NCBI GenBank assembly: GCA_014650015.1
Contig: BMUD01000002.1
Span: 62,001 to 126,000 of the forward strand
Direction of reading: 5' to 3'
DNA length: 64,000 bases
Origin: Streptomyces griseoloalbus
GTDB taxonomy: Bacteria > Actinomycetota > Actinomycetes > Streptomycetales > Streptomycetaceae
Shown piece after piece: positions 33,752 through 41,725 of this stretch. Positions within the stretch are counted from its first letter, which is position 1; the number at the start of each line of letters is the position of its first letter. The notes below the pieces were generated by a model, which searched no databases, had not been told where the DNA came from, and saw nothing but the letters and a program-made list of their open reading frames with translations. The translations under genes and the position numbers were made by a program.

Positions 33752-34957
33752 TCAGACGAAGTCCTCATGCAGCGTGCTCGGCACCTCCACCGCATAGGCG
33801 TCCAGCGCCTGCTCCAGCTCGATCCGGCCGCGGTGCAGCTGCTCCAGCAGTTCGTTCTGCGGTCGGTAGAAGCAGGATTTGCACAGGTCGGTGCGACGGG
33901 GGTTGGCGGCCTCCCACTCGGCGCGGGGTCCGCCCTCCAGCACGTCCAGGTAGCCCTGCTCGAGCACGTTGCCGATCAGGTAGCGGCTGTTGAGGTGGAC
34001 CTGGGGGCAGGGGTAGAGGTTGCCGTCGGCGCCGACGGCGGTGACGAAGCGGCTGTAGTGGCAGCGCTCGAAGTCCCCCTCCACCGTCTCGACCCGGTCC
34101 ATCGGGCCCCGGTCGAGCTTGGGGATCGAGACCTCGAAGTCGTCCGAGGAGAGCGCCTTGGCCTCGTTGAGCGCCTCCGCGATCTCGGGCAGGACCGCGT
34201 CGATGGTCTCGTGTCCCAGGGCGCTGTAGAACTCCGGCTCGAACCGGACGTAGTGGGCGCCCGCCTCCCGGCCGATGCGGGCCGCCTGGAGGATCTCCCG
34301 GTGGTTCCGCTCGGTGATGACGAAGTTGAAGCCGATCCGGAAGTCCGGGGCCACCGCGGCCTCGCGAAGCCTTCCCACCGTCTGGACGAAGGAGGTGAAG
34401 GTGCGCTCCCGGTCCCGCGTGATGGCGTTGTAGGTGGCCTCGGTTCCGGCGTTGAGCCCGATCCGCACCCAGGTGTGGGTGGCGACGACGGTGTCGGCGA
34501 CGGCCGGCCGGCCGAGCCTGGACCCGTTGGTGATCAGCCCGATGCGCAGCCCCGCGTCGTGGCCGGCGCGGCTGATCTCGGCGTACCCGGGGTGGATGGT
34601 GCACTCGCCGCTGCCGCAGAACGTCACCGCCCGGCCGTCGTTCTCGGCGAACTGCCGCAGAAGCGTCACGGCCTTGGCCGTGGGGAGGGCGTCCTTGAAC
34701 GAGAACAGGTCGTAGAACTGCTCCTCGTTCGGAGAATGGAAGTTGCAGAAGTGACAGCGCTGGTTGCAGGCGCCCATGATGCCGATCCGCATGTGGATCG
34801 GTTTGAAATCCTGATCGGCGACGAACTTCCGCAGAAGTTCTCCATGGGCCATCACTTTTTGCGTGGAATGAGCCTGGTCAAGGCTGACGACGGGTAATTC
34901 CGTCCTGCCTTCGGCAGTTACGGCCGTAGGTTTTCCAGTGTTACCGGAAATATGCAC
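33752..34957 (-). CDS. Radical SAM enzyme with auxiliary cluster-type C-terminus
   Basis: 401 residues from GTG 34957 (preferred because a G-run precedes it and operators lie just upstream; the open frame continues to 35251). CNQRCHFC (Cys64, 68, 71) is the CxxxCxxC site for the [4Fe-4S] cluster that cleaves SAM. VTFCGSGECTIHPGY follows as the GGE-like SAM motif. C-terminal Cys residues (FERCHY, LYPCPQ, LCKSC) fit a SPASM/twitch-like auxiliary cluster. It is the first gene of the long operon. Codon 21 (34897-34895) is TTA, so translation should depend on bldA tRNA. The transformation is unknown; epimerisation, dehydrogenation or C-C bond chemistry are possible. Confidence 0.8.
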   Translation of the reverse strand: MHISGNTGKPTAVTAEGRTELPVVSLDQAHSTQKVMAHGELLRKFVADQDFKPIHMRIGIMGACNQRCHFCNFHSPNEEQFYDLFSFKDALPTAKAVTLLRQFAENDGRAVTFCGSGECTIHPGYAEISRAGHDAGLRIGLITNGSRLGRPAVADTVVATHTWVRIGLNAGTEATYNAITRDRERTFTSFVQTVGRLREAAVAPDFRIGFNFVITERNHREILQAARIGREAGAHYVRFEPEFYSALGHETIDAVLPEIAEALNEAKALSSDDFEVSIPKLDRGPMDRVETVEGDFERCHYSRFVTAVGADGNLYPCPQVHLNSRYLIGNVLEQGYLDVLEGGPRAEWEAANPRRTDLCKSCFYRPQNELLEQLHRGRIELEQALDAYAVEVPSTLHEDFV

Positions 34958-34994
34958 GATCCCCCCAAGCACAGCCAACTGGTCGGGTGTTCGA

Positions 34995-35008
34995 TTGGTG
35001 CGGACCAA
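34995..35008. promoter_or_regulatory. GntR/DasR-like operator, copy C
   Basis: TTGGT-GCGG-ACCAA, perfect 5-bp arms with the same spacing as copies A and B. It matches the DasR consensus at only 9 of 12 inner positions. It lies 38 bp upstream of the radical SAM start. Confidence 0.5.
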
Positions 35009-35042
35009 CCGTAGATAGGCGTTCACGAAGCTGTCAACCAAT

Positions 35043-35057
35043 CGTTCACAGCGAACG
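35043..35057. promoter_or_regulatory. Short inverted repeat CGTTC-N5-GAACG
   Basis: Five-bp arms at 35043-35047 and 35053-35057, between the two TTGGT-type sites. Short enough to be chance; recorded because of its position. Confidence 0.3.
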
Positions 35058-35142
35058 TCCGCTTCGGTGGCCACCCCTGTCAACCTGCAGCAACTCAGGT
35101 CACAGGCACGATTGAAACGGAGAACTCTCTTGACAGTCCGCA

Positions 35143-35156
35143 TTGGTCCACACCAG
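35143..35156. promoter_or_regulatory. GntR/DasR-like operator, copy D (imperfect)
   Basis: TTGGT-CCAC-ACCAG: nine of ten arm bases are symmetrical. It begins 7 bp after a TTGACA hexamer (35130-35135) and 113 bp upstream of the SARP start, so binding could block SARP transcription. Confidence 0.4.
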
Positions 35157-35268
35157 GCTGTCCCGGGGCCCGAACCGGAACCCACCAGACCATTCCTGCC
35201 CAGAATGCAGGCCTGCAGAAAACGGACAGTCGATACGGCACTCGAAAGCACAAGGTACGGGGGGGCAC

Positions 35269-36051
35269 ATGCCTGTCATCTTCAATATTCTCGGCCCACT
35301 GAGCGTCGCGGTCGACGGTGAATTAGTACCCATAGGGGGGAGACGGGCCCGCATCGTCCTCGCGGTTCTGGCACTCGAGGCGAATTGGGTCGTACCCGTC
35401 GACGATCTCGTCGATGCCGTGTGGGGCTCCTCCCCGCCGGCCAGCGCCCGCACCCAGATTCGCATCTGCATATCTTCGATGCGTCGGAGCTTCGCGGCGG
35501 CCGGCGCCCCCGACCTCATTGAGACCCATCCGCAGGGATACCGACTGATCCTGGCGGAGGACCAGTTGGACGCCACGATCTTCGACGCCCGAGTGCGCCG
35601 GGCCAGGTCCCTGATCGCAGGCGGCCACCTCAAGGAGGCGACCGACACCCTGCGCCGGGCCCTGTCCCTGTGGACCGGTCCCGCCCTCGTGGGTCTGACG
35701 AGCCCGCCCGTGCAATCCGGCGCGCGTCGCCTGGAGGAAGCGCGGCTGCGCGCAGTGGAGGAGCGGGTGCGGCTGGACCTGGAGCTGGGCCGGCACCAGG
35801 ACATCATCGGCGAGCTGATGCAGCTCGCCGCGGACCACCCCTACCGGGAACATCTGCACGCTCAGCTCATGCTGGGGCTGTACCGGTCGCACCGCACGGC
35901 GGAGGCCCTGGAGGTCTACCGGCGGATCCGCTCCACCCTGGTCGAGGAACTGGGTATCGAGCCGGGACCGGAGCTGGCCGATCTGGAGAAGTCGATCCTG
36001 CTGGGCATGGAGCGGGACCAGGTCGTCGGCAACGGGGCGTGGGCGAGCTGA
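35269..36051 (+). CDS. SARP-family pathway activator (AfsR/DnrI type) with TTA codon
   Basis: 260 residues from ATG 35269, with a G-run upstream. The N-terminal winged-helix OmpR-like domain (about 1-95: FNILGPLSVAVDGE, then RRARIVLAVLALEAN) is followed by the BTAD domain (about 100-250: ending EVYRRIRSTLVEELGIEPGPEL). This is the length of small cluster-specific SARPs such as ActII-ORF4. Codon 19 (35323-35325) is TTA, so expression should await the bldA tRNA during development. It is divergent from the radical SAM operon and is the likely activator of the proposed cluster. Confidence 0.9.
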   Translation: MPVIFNILGPLSVAVDGELVPIGGRRARIVLAVLALEANWVVPVDDLVDAVWGSSPPASARTQIRICISSMRRSFAAAGAPDLIETHPQGYRLILAEDQLDATIFDARVRRARSLIAGGHLKEATDTLRRALSLWTGPALVGLTSPPVQSGARRLEEARLRAVEERVRLDLELGRHQDIIGELMQLAADHPYREHLHAQLMLGLYRSHRTAEALEVYRRIRSTLVEELGIEPGPELADLEKSILLGMERDQVVGNGAWAS

Positions 36052-36069
36052 GAGGGGCCCACCGGTGCC

Positions 36070-36093
36070 GGCGCGGAGCCCAGGTGCCGCGCC
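36070..36093. terminator. Possible terminator between SARP and EEP genes
   Basis: GGCGCGG (36070-36076) pairs with CCGCGCC (36087-36093), 10-nt loop, between two convergent stops (36051 and 36117). Only seven base pairs and no T run, so weak. Confidence 0.3.
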
Positions 36094-36116
36094 CGCGCTT
36101 CGTCGCGCCCCGCTGC

Positions 36117-37334
36117 TCACAGCGACAGCCACAGGTCCTGCAACCGGTGTTCGGACAGCCCGTCGGTGGGTCGCAGGTCGTACCGGTGCACCTGTACCGG
36201 GCCAACAGTGAAGGCCCAGTCCACCCGCCACAGCGGCAGCGCCCGGTTGAACACACTGTCCCATTCGAAGCCGGCCGGAGCGCCGAACTTCCAGCTCAGC
36301 GGGAACAGGTCGTCGTTGGCGCGCAGGGCGTCGTCGGCCCGGTCCTTCACGCCCTCCATGTCCCTCATGGCATCCGTGGCGTTGAAGTCCCCGGCGATCA
36401 CGGTGGGATGGGGATTGCGGTCGAGGTCTCGTTCCAGTCCGCGGAACTCCTCCTGCCGCCAGGCGAACTTGCGGGCGAAGTAGGAGTCGAAGTCGTAGCC
36501 CGAGAAGAGGTTGAGATTGTCGACAGCGAGCGGCACCGTGATGTGGACGTTGTAGATGCTCAGGACCCTGTCTCCGACCCGCAGGTCCGTGCGCATCACC
36601 TTGTCGCGGGCGAAGACCCGGCTGAAGGGGGTCCCGGGGTTGGCGTCGATCTCGGCACCGGGGCCCACCGGCGGCTGGGCGACGATCGGGAACCGGGACA
36701 GGGTCAGCAGTTCCCCCCGGCGTGCGATGTGGTAGCCGGGGAACTCCGCGCGCAGCCGGGCGTCGTCGTGCAGTTCCCGGTAGCCGTCCTCGCCGAGGCC
36801 GGGCTGCCAGATCACGTGCTCCTGGAGGAGGTAGACGTCGGCCTTGGTCCGGTGCAGCACCGAGTAGACCTTCTCGGGACTGGTGGCCTGGCCCCAGTAC
36901 TGGGTGTTGAGCGAGACCACGTGCAGCGCGCCCGGCGGCACCTTCCCCGGGTCGCGCCACAGCGCGGGCCAGTTCACCGCGGATCCGGTGACCAGCGCCA
37001 GCAGCAGCGCGGCGGAGGTGGCGCCCGCGGCCCACAGTCGCCGTCGGCCGCAGGCGGCGGCACTGGCCACGAGCAGGACGAGCGGAACACCCACCAGCAG
37101 CAGCGGAGGGACCGCGTCCAGCAGGATGGACCAGTGCCATCGTCCGCTGACCAGCCATCGGACGACGGCGTAGAGCAGCCAGATCCCGGCCACGGCGACA
37201 AGCGCTCGTCCGTACCACAGCCGGAGCAGACGCGCGGTACGACGCAGCCGGCTCCCGCCGGTGCCCTGCCGGGGCGTGGCCGGCACGACCTCCTCGTCGG
37301 TCCGCGGGTCGGCCAATACCGGTTCGGACGTCAC
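36117..37334 (-). CDS. Membrane-anchored endonuclease/exonuclease/phosphatase (EEP) protein 1
   Basis: 405 residues. After a cytoplasmic N-terminus, three hydrophobic segments (about 40-130) lead to an outward-facing EEP domain: VVSLNTQYW, VYLLQEHV (metal-binding Glu), IYNVHI, AGDFNATDAM (catalytic Asp-Asn), VDWAF and LSEHR (final His). EEP folds cut phosphodiesters or phosphomonoesters, including those of phosphoinositides and lipid-linked substrates. It overlaps the upstream GT2 gene by 4 bp, and a paralogue lies at 43900. In a polyprenyl-phosphosugar locus it might cleave a lipid phosphate (inference). Confidence 0.85.
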   Translation of the reverse strand: MTSEPVLADPRTDEEVVPATPRQGTGGSRLRRTARLLRLWYGRALVAVAGIWLLYAVVRWLVSGRWHWSILLDAVPPLLLVGVPLVLLVASAAACGRRRLWAAGATSAALLLALVTGSAVNWPALWRDPGKVPPGALHVVSLNTQYWGQATSPEKVYSVLHRTKADVYLLQEHVIWQPGLGEDGYRELHDDARLRAEFPGYHIARRGELLTLSRFPIVAQPPVGPGAEIDANPGTPFSRVFARDKVMRTDLRVGDRVLSIYNVHITVPLAVDNLNLFSGYDFDSYFARKFAWRQEEFRGLERDLDRNPHPTVIAGDFNATDAMRDMEGVKDRADDALRANDDLFPLSWKFGAPAGFEWDSVFNRALPLWRVDWAFTVGPVQVHRYDLRPTDGLSEHRLQDLWLSL

Positions 37335-38335
37335 GCGGTCACCTCACGTCGGTACATGCGGCGGAAGCGACGGCTGAACACCCATTGGGTCAGTCCCACC
37401 GCGAGGCCGGCGACGACAGCCGTGTTCATCAGAAGGTGGCAGCCGATGAAGAAGACCAGGAAACCGGCGCCCCGGTGCCGGGCGACGAAGGCGTACTGCC
37501 CCAAGTCGGCCAGGACGAACAGCAGGAGCGCGGCCGCCGGCACCACCGCCGCCACCGGCCACACCGCCACCGCCGGCAGACTGACCAGCACCAGCGTCGC
37601 CAGCACGGAGGCGGCGGCGCGCCCGCCCGTCTCCATGCCCTGCATCGCCCGGCCCCGGTCCAGGTAGAACGGCACTCGCAGCCGACTGCGTACGAACGCT
37701 TTGCGCAGCAGGGGGCGCATCGCGGTCTCGTCGGCGAGACGGCCGCGGATGCGGGAGGTCAGGAGCATCGGGTGGAGCGCGGCGAGCCGTTCGGCGTGAT
37801 CGATCTCCTCGGTCTGGCGCAGCGCCGGATTGAACCAGCCCGCCTTCAGGAAGGCGGACCGGCGCACCGCGCCGAGAGCGTAGTAGCCGCCGCTGACCAG
37901 GCCCTCGGCGCTCTTGCGCCAGTAGTGGTACTGGAGGATGCGGTAGTCGCACACGAGCCCCTCGTCGAACAGCGGCTCCTTGTCGGGGATCCCGAACACG
38001 GCGCCGTACGAAGGGTTCTCCTCGAAGAGAGCCACGGCCTGGGCGATCGCCTCCGGGTGCATGGTCACGTCGGCGTCCAGGAAGAAGATGATGTCGCCGG
38101 AGGCGTGTCGGACGCCCAGGTTGCGGGTGGCCCCCGGGCCGCCGTTGCGCTCGGCCCGCACCAGCGTGACCGGGTGCCGCGCGGCCAGTGCGGCCGAGTC
38201 GTCCGTGCTGGAGTCGTCCACGACGATCACCTCCAGCCTGGGATATGTCTGCGCCCGTACGGAGTTCAGGCACAGGTCGATGGTGCGGCGGTCGTTGTAC
38301 ACGGGGACGACCACCGACACGAGGGGTTCAGCCAT
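37331..38335 (-). CDS. Family 2 glycosyltransferase with C-terminal membrane segments (1)
   Basis: 334 residues. VSVVVPVYNDRRTIDLCLNS is the GT-A start, VIVVDDSSTD follows, and DIIFFLDADVTMHPEA contains DxD. The C-terminal 100 residues hold two or three membrane segments (LATLVLVSLPAVAVWPVAAV, then GFLVFFIGCHLLMNTAVV). ATG 38335 has GAGGACC upstream. It closely resembles the GT2 encoded at 42737-43735, suggesting duplication. Membrane GT2s of this type often load sugars on polyprenyl phosphate or extend lipid-linked glycans. Confidence 0.85.
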   Translation of the reverse strand: MAEPLVSVVVPVYNDRRTIDLCLNSVRAQTYPRLEVIVVDDSSTDDSAALAARHPVTLVRAERNGGPGATRNLGVRHASGDIIFFLDADVTMHPEAIAQAVALFEENPSYGAVFGIPDKEPLFDEGLVCDYRILQYHYWRKSAEGLVSGGYYALGAVRRSAFLKAGWFNPALRQTEEIDHAERLAALHPMLLTSRIRGRLADETAMRPLLRKAFVRSRLRVPFYLDRGRAMQGMETGGRAAASVLATLVLVSLPAVAVWPVAAVVPAAALLLFVLADLGQYAFVARHRGAGFLVFFIGCHLLMNTAVVAGLAVGLTQWVFSRRFRRMYRREVTA

Positions 38336-38389
38336 GGGATTGGTCCTCGGTCGGGTCGGACATCTGGTGGAGGTGGGCCGGCTGTCGGA

Positions 38390-39298
38390 CTAGGTGAGTT
38401 GGAAGACCAGCAGCAGGGCGGCCCAGAGTGAGGAGTTCGTACGCATGACGCGGTCGCGCAGCAGGACCCGGACGGGGCTGCCGCCCTCGGCCTTGACGAC
38501 CACGATCTGCAGGTAGCGGAACAGCGCGAACAGGGCACAGGGGGCGGTCAGCAGTGCGCCGACCTCGTAGCCGGACTCGGTGCGCAGGTAGAGCAGGTAG
38601 CCGACCATGGTCAGGGCCGAGCACATCACCAGCACCAGGTCCAGGAAGTGAGTGGAGTAACCGACCAGCGCGGGCCGGTGCCCGGTGCCCGAGACGCTCA
38701 GTTCGTGGCGGCGCTTGCCGAGAATCAGCAGCAGGCAGAGCGTCAGGACCGTGAGGACGAGCCAGCCGGAGACCGCATGGCCACTCGCCTCGTATCCGCC
38801 GAGCAGCCGCAGCACGAATCCGGTGGCGACGATGAACACGTCGAGCAGCGGAAGGTGCTTGAGCCGCCAGCTGTAGGCGGCGTTGACCACGAGGTAGACC
38901 AGCACCGCCCACGCGCCCTCGGGGGCGAGCAGCACCAGCAGCGGCACGAGGAGGGCGGCGAGGGCGAGGCCGAGGGCCGTGGCGGCCGCCCGGCTCACCT
39001 GGCCCGAGGCAAGCGGCCGGTGGCGTTTGACGGGGTGCCGCCGGTCCCGCTCCACGTCCGCCATGTCGTTGACCACGTACACGAGCGACGAGGCCAGGAC
39101 GAAGGCGAGCGTGGCGATGGCCACACGGCCGGCGGCCTGCCAGCTCCAGACGGCGCCCAGCAGCGGCAGCGGCACCACCAGGAGGTTCTTCGGCCACTGA
39201 CCGGGCCGGATGAGGGCGAGCAGGCCGGCCGCCGGGCTCCTAACCGGTGCGACGTCCTCGGGTGTGGCGGGCGTGGCCCGTTCGTCCAGGAAGCTCAT
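38390..39298 (-). CDS. UbiA-family DPPR synthase-like prenyltransferase
   Basis: 302 residues, about nine membrane helices. The first Asp-rich motif plus its tail, NDMADVERDRRHP then KRHRPLASG (about 77-99), is the signature of decaprenyl-phosphate phosphoribosyltransferases, which join polyprenyl phosphate to PRPP. Quinone-type UbiA proteins lack the HPxKxxRP part. The second Asp motif region falls near residue 190 (GKRRHEL). GAGGAG precedes ATG 39298. It would make polyprenyl-phospho-5-phosphoribose, the entry point to lipid-linked pentoses such as the arabinose donor of mycobacteria. Confidence 0.85.
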   Translation of the reverse strand: MSFLDERATPATPEDVAPVRSPAAGLLALIRPGQWPKNLLVVPLPLLGAVWSWQAAGRVAIATLAFVLASSLVYVVNDMADVERDRRHPVKRHRPLASGQVSRAAATALGLALAALLVPLLVLLAPEGAWAVLVYLVVNAAYSWRLKHLPLLDVFIVATGFVLRLLGGYEASGHAVSGWLVLTVLTLCLLLILGKRRHELSVSGTGHRPALVGYSTHFLDLVLVMCSALTMVGYLLYLRTESGYEVGALLTAPCALFALFRYLQIVVVKAEGGSPVRVLLRDRVMRTNSSLWAALLLVFQLT

Positions 39299-39308
39299 GG
39301 CGTGCTCC

Positions 39309-40331
39309 TCAGAAGAAGATCTTCACTGCGGACAGCAGTCCCTGGCGCCACGGGTCCCGGCTGGTACGGCCGGCGGATCCGCCGGAGGGGGTCTCGTGAC
39401 GGGCGGTGCGCCACCACTCGTAGGTACGCAGGACGGCGTCGCGGTTGGAGTACTTGGGGGTGAAGCCCAGCCGTCGCGTGGCCTTGTCGATGCTCACGTA
39501 GGAGTCGTCCATCAGCTTGTGCAGCAACCGGCCGTACACCGGGGACAGCCGGGCCTTCTGCAGGGCGTTCAGCACGCCCAGGGCCGGCCGGGCGGGCAGG
39601 CCGATGACGCGCTTGCCGTGGCCCGCGACGTCCAGGACGGCCTGGAAGTCCTCACGGATGGTGCCGAATTCGGCGGCGGCCAGGTTGTACGTGTCGTTGG
39701 CGACGTCCTCCGGTGCGGTGAGCACGGTCACGATCGCGTCCACCAGGTCGTCGATGGCGAACATCTGGATGCGAACGTCGCCCCGTCCCAGCACCGGGAA
39801 GTTGCGGCCCTCTTCCGCCCACTCGAACAGCATCGAGAACAGTCCCATGCGGCCCGGCCCGACGAAGGTCTTGGGCCGCAGGATCGGCACGCACATGCCC
39901 TGCGCCCGGTACCGCTCCGCGACCTCCTCGGCGGCGGCCTTGGCCCGGCTGTAGGTGTCCACGGGCTCGCGCGGGTATTCCTCGGTTGTCGGGACCACCC
40001 GGGGCAGCCCGTACACGGCGGTCGAGGATATGTGCACCACACGTGGTGTGCGGGCCGCACTCGCCGCGGCGAACACGTTCTTCGTGCCTGCGACGATGAT
40101 GGAGCGGATCTGGTCGTCGGGGTAACTGGGCAGCGCGGCCGCCGCGTGCACCAGGACATCCGCGCCGTCCACCGCCTGCCGCATGACCTCCCGGTCGCGG
40201 ATGTCCCCGACCAGCGTCACGCCCGGTCCGGGGCGCAGGTCGACTCCCCGCACCTGCCGGCCGTCGGCCAGTAGCCGCTCGGCCAGGCGGCCGCCGAGCA
40301 TGCCCGCCGCGCCAGTGATCGCGATCACCAC
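39309..40331 (-). CDS. NAD-dependent epimerase/dehydratase (extended SDR)
   Basis: 340 residues from GTG 40331, with AGGTGA 7 nt upstream (GTG 40328 overlapping the aminotransferase stop is also possible). ITGAAGMLGGRLAERLL is the GxxGxxG loop, VHAAAALP and HISSTAVYG provide the conserved Ser/Thr, and YSRAKAAAE the catalytic Tyr-Lys. RPKTFVGPGR is the substrate loop. Extended SDRs epimerise, dehydrate or oxidise sugars. Here a keto intermediate for the neighbouring aminotransferase is a fitting product (inference). Confidence 0.85.
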   Translation of the reverse strand: MVIAITGAAGMLGGRLAERLLADGRQVRGVDLRPGPGVTLVGDIRDREVMRQAVDGADVLVHAAAALPSYPDDQIRSIIVAGTKNVFAAASAARTPRVVHISSTAVYGLPRVVPTTEEYPREPVDTYSRAKAAAEEVAERYRAQGMCVPILRPKTFVGPGRMGLFSMLFEWAEEGRNFPVLGRGDVRIQMFAIDDLVDAIVTVLTAPEDVANDTYNLAAAEFGTIREDFQAVLDVAGHGKRVIGLPARPALGVLNALQKARLSPVYGRLLHKLMDDSYVSIDKATRRLGFTPKYSNRDAVLRTYEWWRTARHETPSGGSAGRTSRDPWRQGLLSAVKIFF

Positions 40332-41725
40332 TGTGAGCTCACCTTCTGCTTGATGAAACGGGTGACCAGCCGGCCCAGGCCGCGGCCCAGGACCTCGCCG
40401 AGTGCGTCGACCGCGCGCTCGGCCTCGTCGGGCTCGGTGACCAGTGAGGGGCCGAGGATCAGCGGGTTGCGGCCGTTGAGCGTGTAGTAGGCGAAGATGT
40501 CGTGGTCCTCGTACAGGGCGTTGATCACCGCGCAGGTGACCAACTTGGCCTTGAACCGTGGGTCCTTGGCCATGCCGCCCGGTGCGAGCTTCGCCACCAG
40601 GTCGAGGATCTTCGGGCCGCCGTCGATGAACACGCCCCACAGCGCGCCGGCGCCCGCCACGTGTCCGATCGCGTCGGGGTGCTCCTTGGCGAGCCGGGCC
40701 AGTCCGGGTTCCAGTACGGCCTCCAGGGCGCGGGCGCGCGCCGGATAGTCGTCCTCCACGGCGATGTTGACGGCCTCCAGTGCGGTGGCGCACTCCTCGC
40801 CGAAGCCGTAGTAAGTGGTGGAGGTGGAGTTGAGCAGCGCGTCGCCGAGATTGTCGTAGGCCTTGCGGAAGACGGGCTCGCGCGCGACGTAGGCGGAGAC
40901 GGAGGACTTGCCGCCGCCGAAGGACTTGGAGGTGGTGACCACGTCCGGGATCAGTCCGGGGTAGCGCGTGAAGTAGAACATGCTGCCGGTCTTGCCCCAG
41001 CCCGTGTAGATCTCGTCGAAGATCAGCACGATGTCGTGCCGCGTGCACAACTCCCGCAGACCCCGCAGGAAGTGCTCGGAGCACCACTGGATGGTCGAGG
41101 CGCTGAAGGGCTCGATGAGGATCGCGTAGACGTCCTTGGGATGGCGCCCGATCGCCGAGCGCACCGAGTCCAGGTCGCCGTAGCGGAAGGTGTCGACGCC
41201 GGGGATGGTCGGGAAGGCGAACTGGTTCTGGCCGGTGAGCCCGCCCGATCCGAGCAGCTTGCCGTGGAAGGCGCAGTCCGCGCGCAGCACGGTGCCGCGC
41301 TGTGCGTTGTGGTACTTGTACGCGAGCTTGACCGCCCCTTCGACCGCCTCCGCACCGGAGTTGGGCAGGAACGACATGGTGAGGTCGCCGGGCATCACCT
41401 CGGCGAGGTTGTGACCGAGCGCGGCCAGATAGGGCGAGAAGTAGGTCTTGTGGACCTCCATCCGACGCTCCCTCGCGAACCGCTCGCGGACGGCGAGGAT
41501 CCGGGGGTGGTTGTGACCGTGGTTGAGGACGCCGACGCCGCCGGTCAGGTCGAGGACGCGTCGGCCGTCCTTGAGGGTGAGGTAGGCGCCCTCGGCGTGG
41601 TCGACGAGTTCGCGGCCGAAGCCGAACGAGGTCATCAGGGAGACCTGGCTCTTGTTCACATGGCGTCGGTAGAGGTCGTGTACCTCTCCGACCTCGAGTC
41701 GTTCGGCGTCATCAAGGGTGTACAC
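40325..41725 (-). CDS. Class III (ornithine-type) PLP aminotransferase
   Basis: 466 residues from GTG 41725, with GAGGAG 7 nt upstream; the longer frame is a shadow of the neighbour. LDLTGGVGVLNHGHNHP is the N-terminal motif, SFLPNSGAEAVEGAVKLA the phosphate-binding region, IFDEIYTGWGKTG the Asp that pairs with PLP, and TTSKSFGGG holds Lys267 for the Schiff base. Its 5' end overlaps the flippase-like gene by 14 bp, so it is co-translated. Family members aminate aldehydes or ketones at chain ends and some ketosugars. An amino-pentose lipid is my preferred reading, but the donor and acceptor are unknown. Confidence 0.85.
   Translation of the reverse strand: MYTLDDAERLEVGEVHDLYRRHVNKSQVSLMTSFGFGRELVDHAEGAYLTLKDGRRVLDLTGGVGVLNHGHNHPRILAVRERFARERRMEVHKTYFSPYLAALGHNLAEVMPGDLTMSFLPNSGAEAVEGAVKLAYKYHNAQRGTVLRADCAFHGKLLGSGGLTGQNQFAFPTIPGVDTFRYGDLDSVRSAIGRHPKDVYAILIEPFSASTIQWCSEHFLRGLRELCTRHDIVLIFDEIYTGWGKTGSMFYFTRYPGLIPDVVTTSKSFGGGKSSVSAYVAREPVFRKAYDNLGDALLNSTSTTYYGFGEECATALEAVNIAVEDDYPARARALEAVLEPGLARLAKEHPDAIGHVAGAGALWGVFIDGGPKILDLVAKLAPGGMAKDPRFKAKLVTCAVINALYEDHDIFAYYTLNGRNPLILGPSLVTEPDEAERAVDALGEVLGRGLGRLVTRFIKQKVSSQW

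Larger units (their letters stand above)
34958..35268. other. 311-bp divergent control region of radical SAM and SARP genes
   Basis: AT-richer than its surroundings. It contains two TTGGT-N4-ACCA-type palindromes (34995-35008, 35143-35156), the repeat CGTTC/GAACG at 35043-35057, and a TTGACA hexamer at 35130-35135 pointing to the SARP gene. The minus-strand open frame running through it from 35251 is probably not translated. Confidence 0.65.

Noticed and set aside
34958-35251. Longer reading of the radical SAM gene, starting at 35251
   Set aside because: The extra 98 codons would cover all operators and almost reach the SARP start. The conserved protein begins near the CxxxCxxC region, and GTG 34957 fits better.
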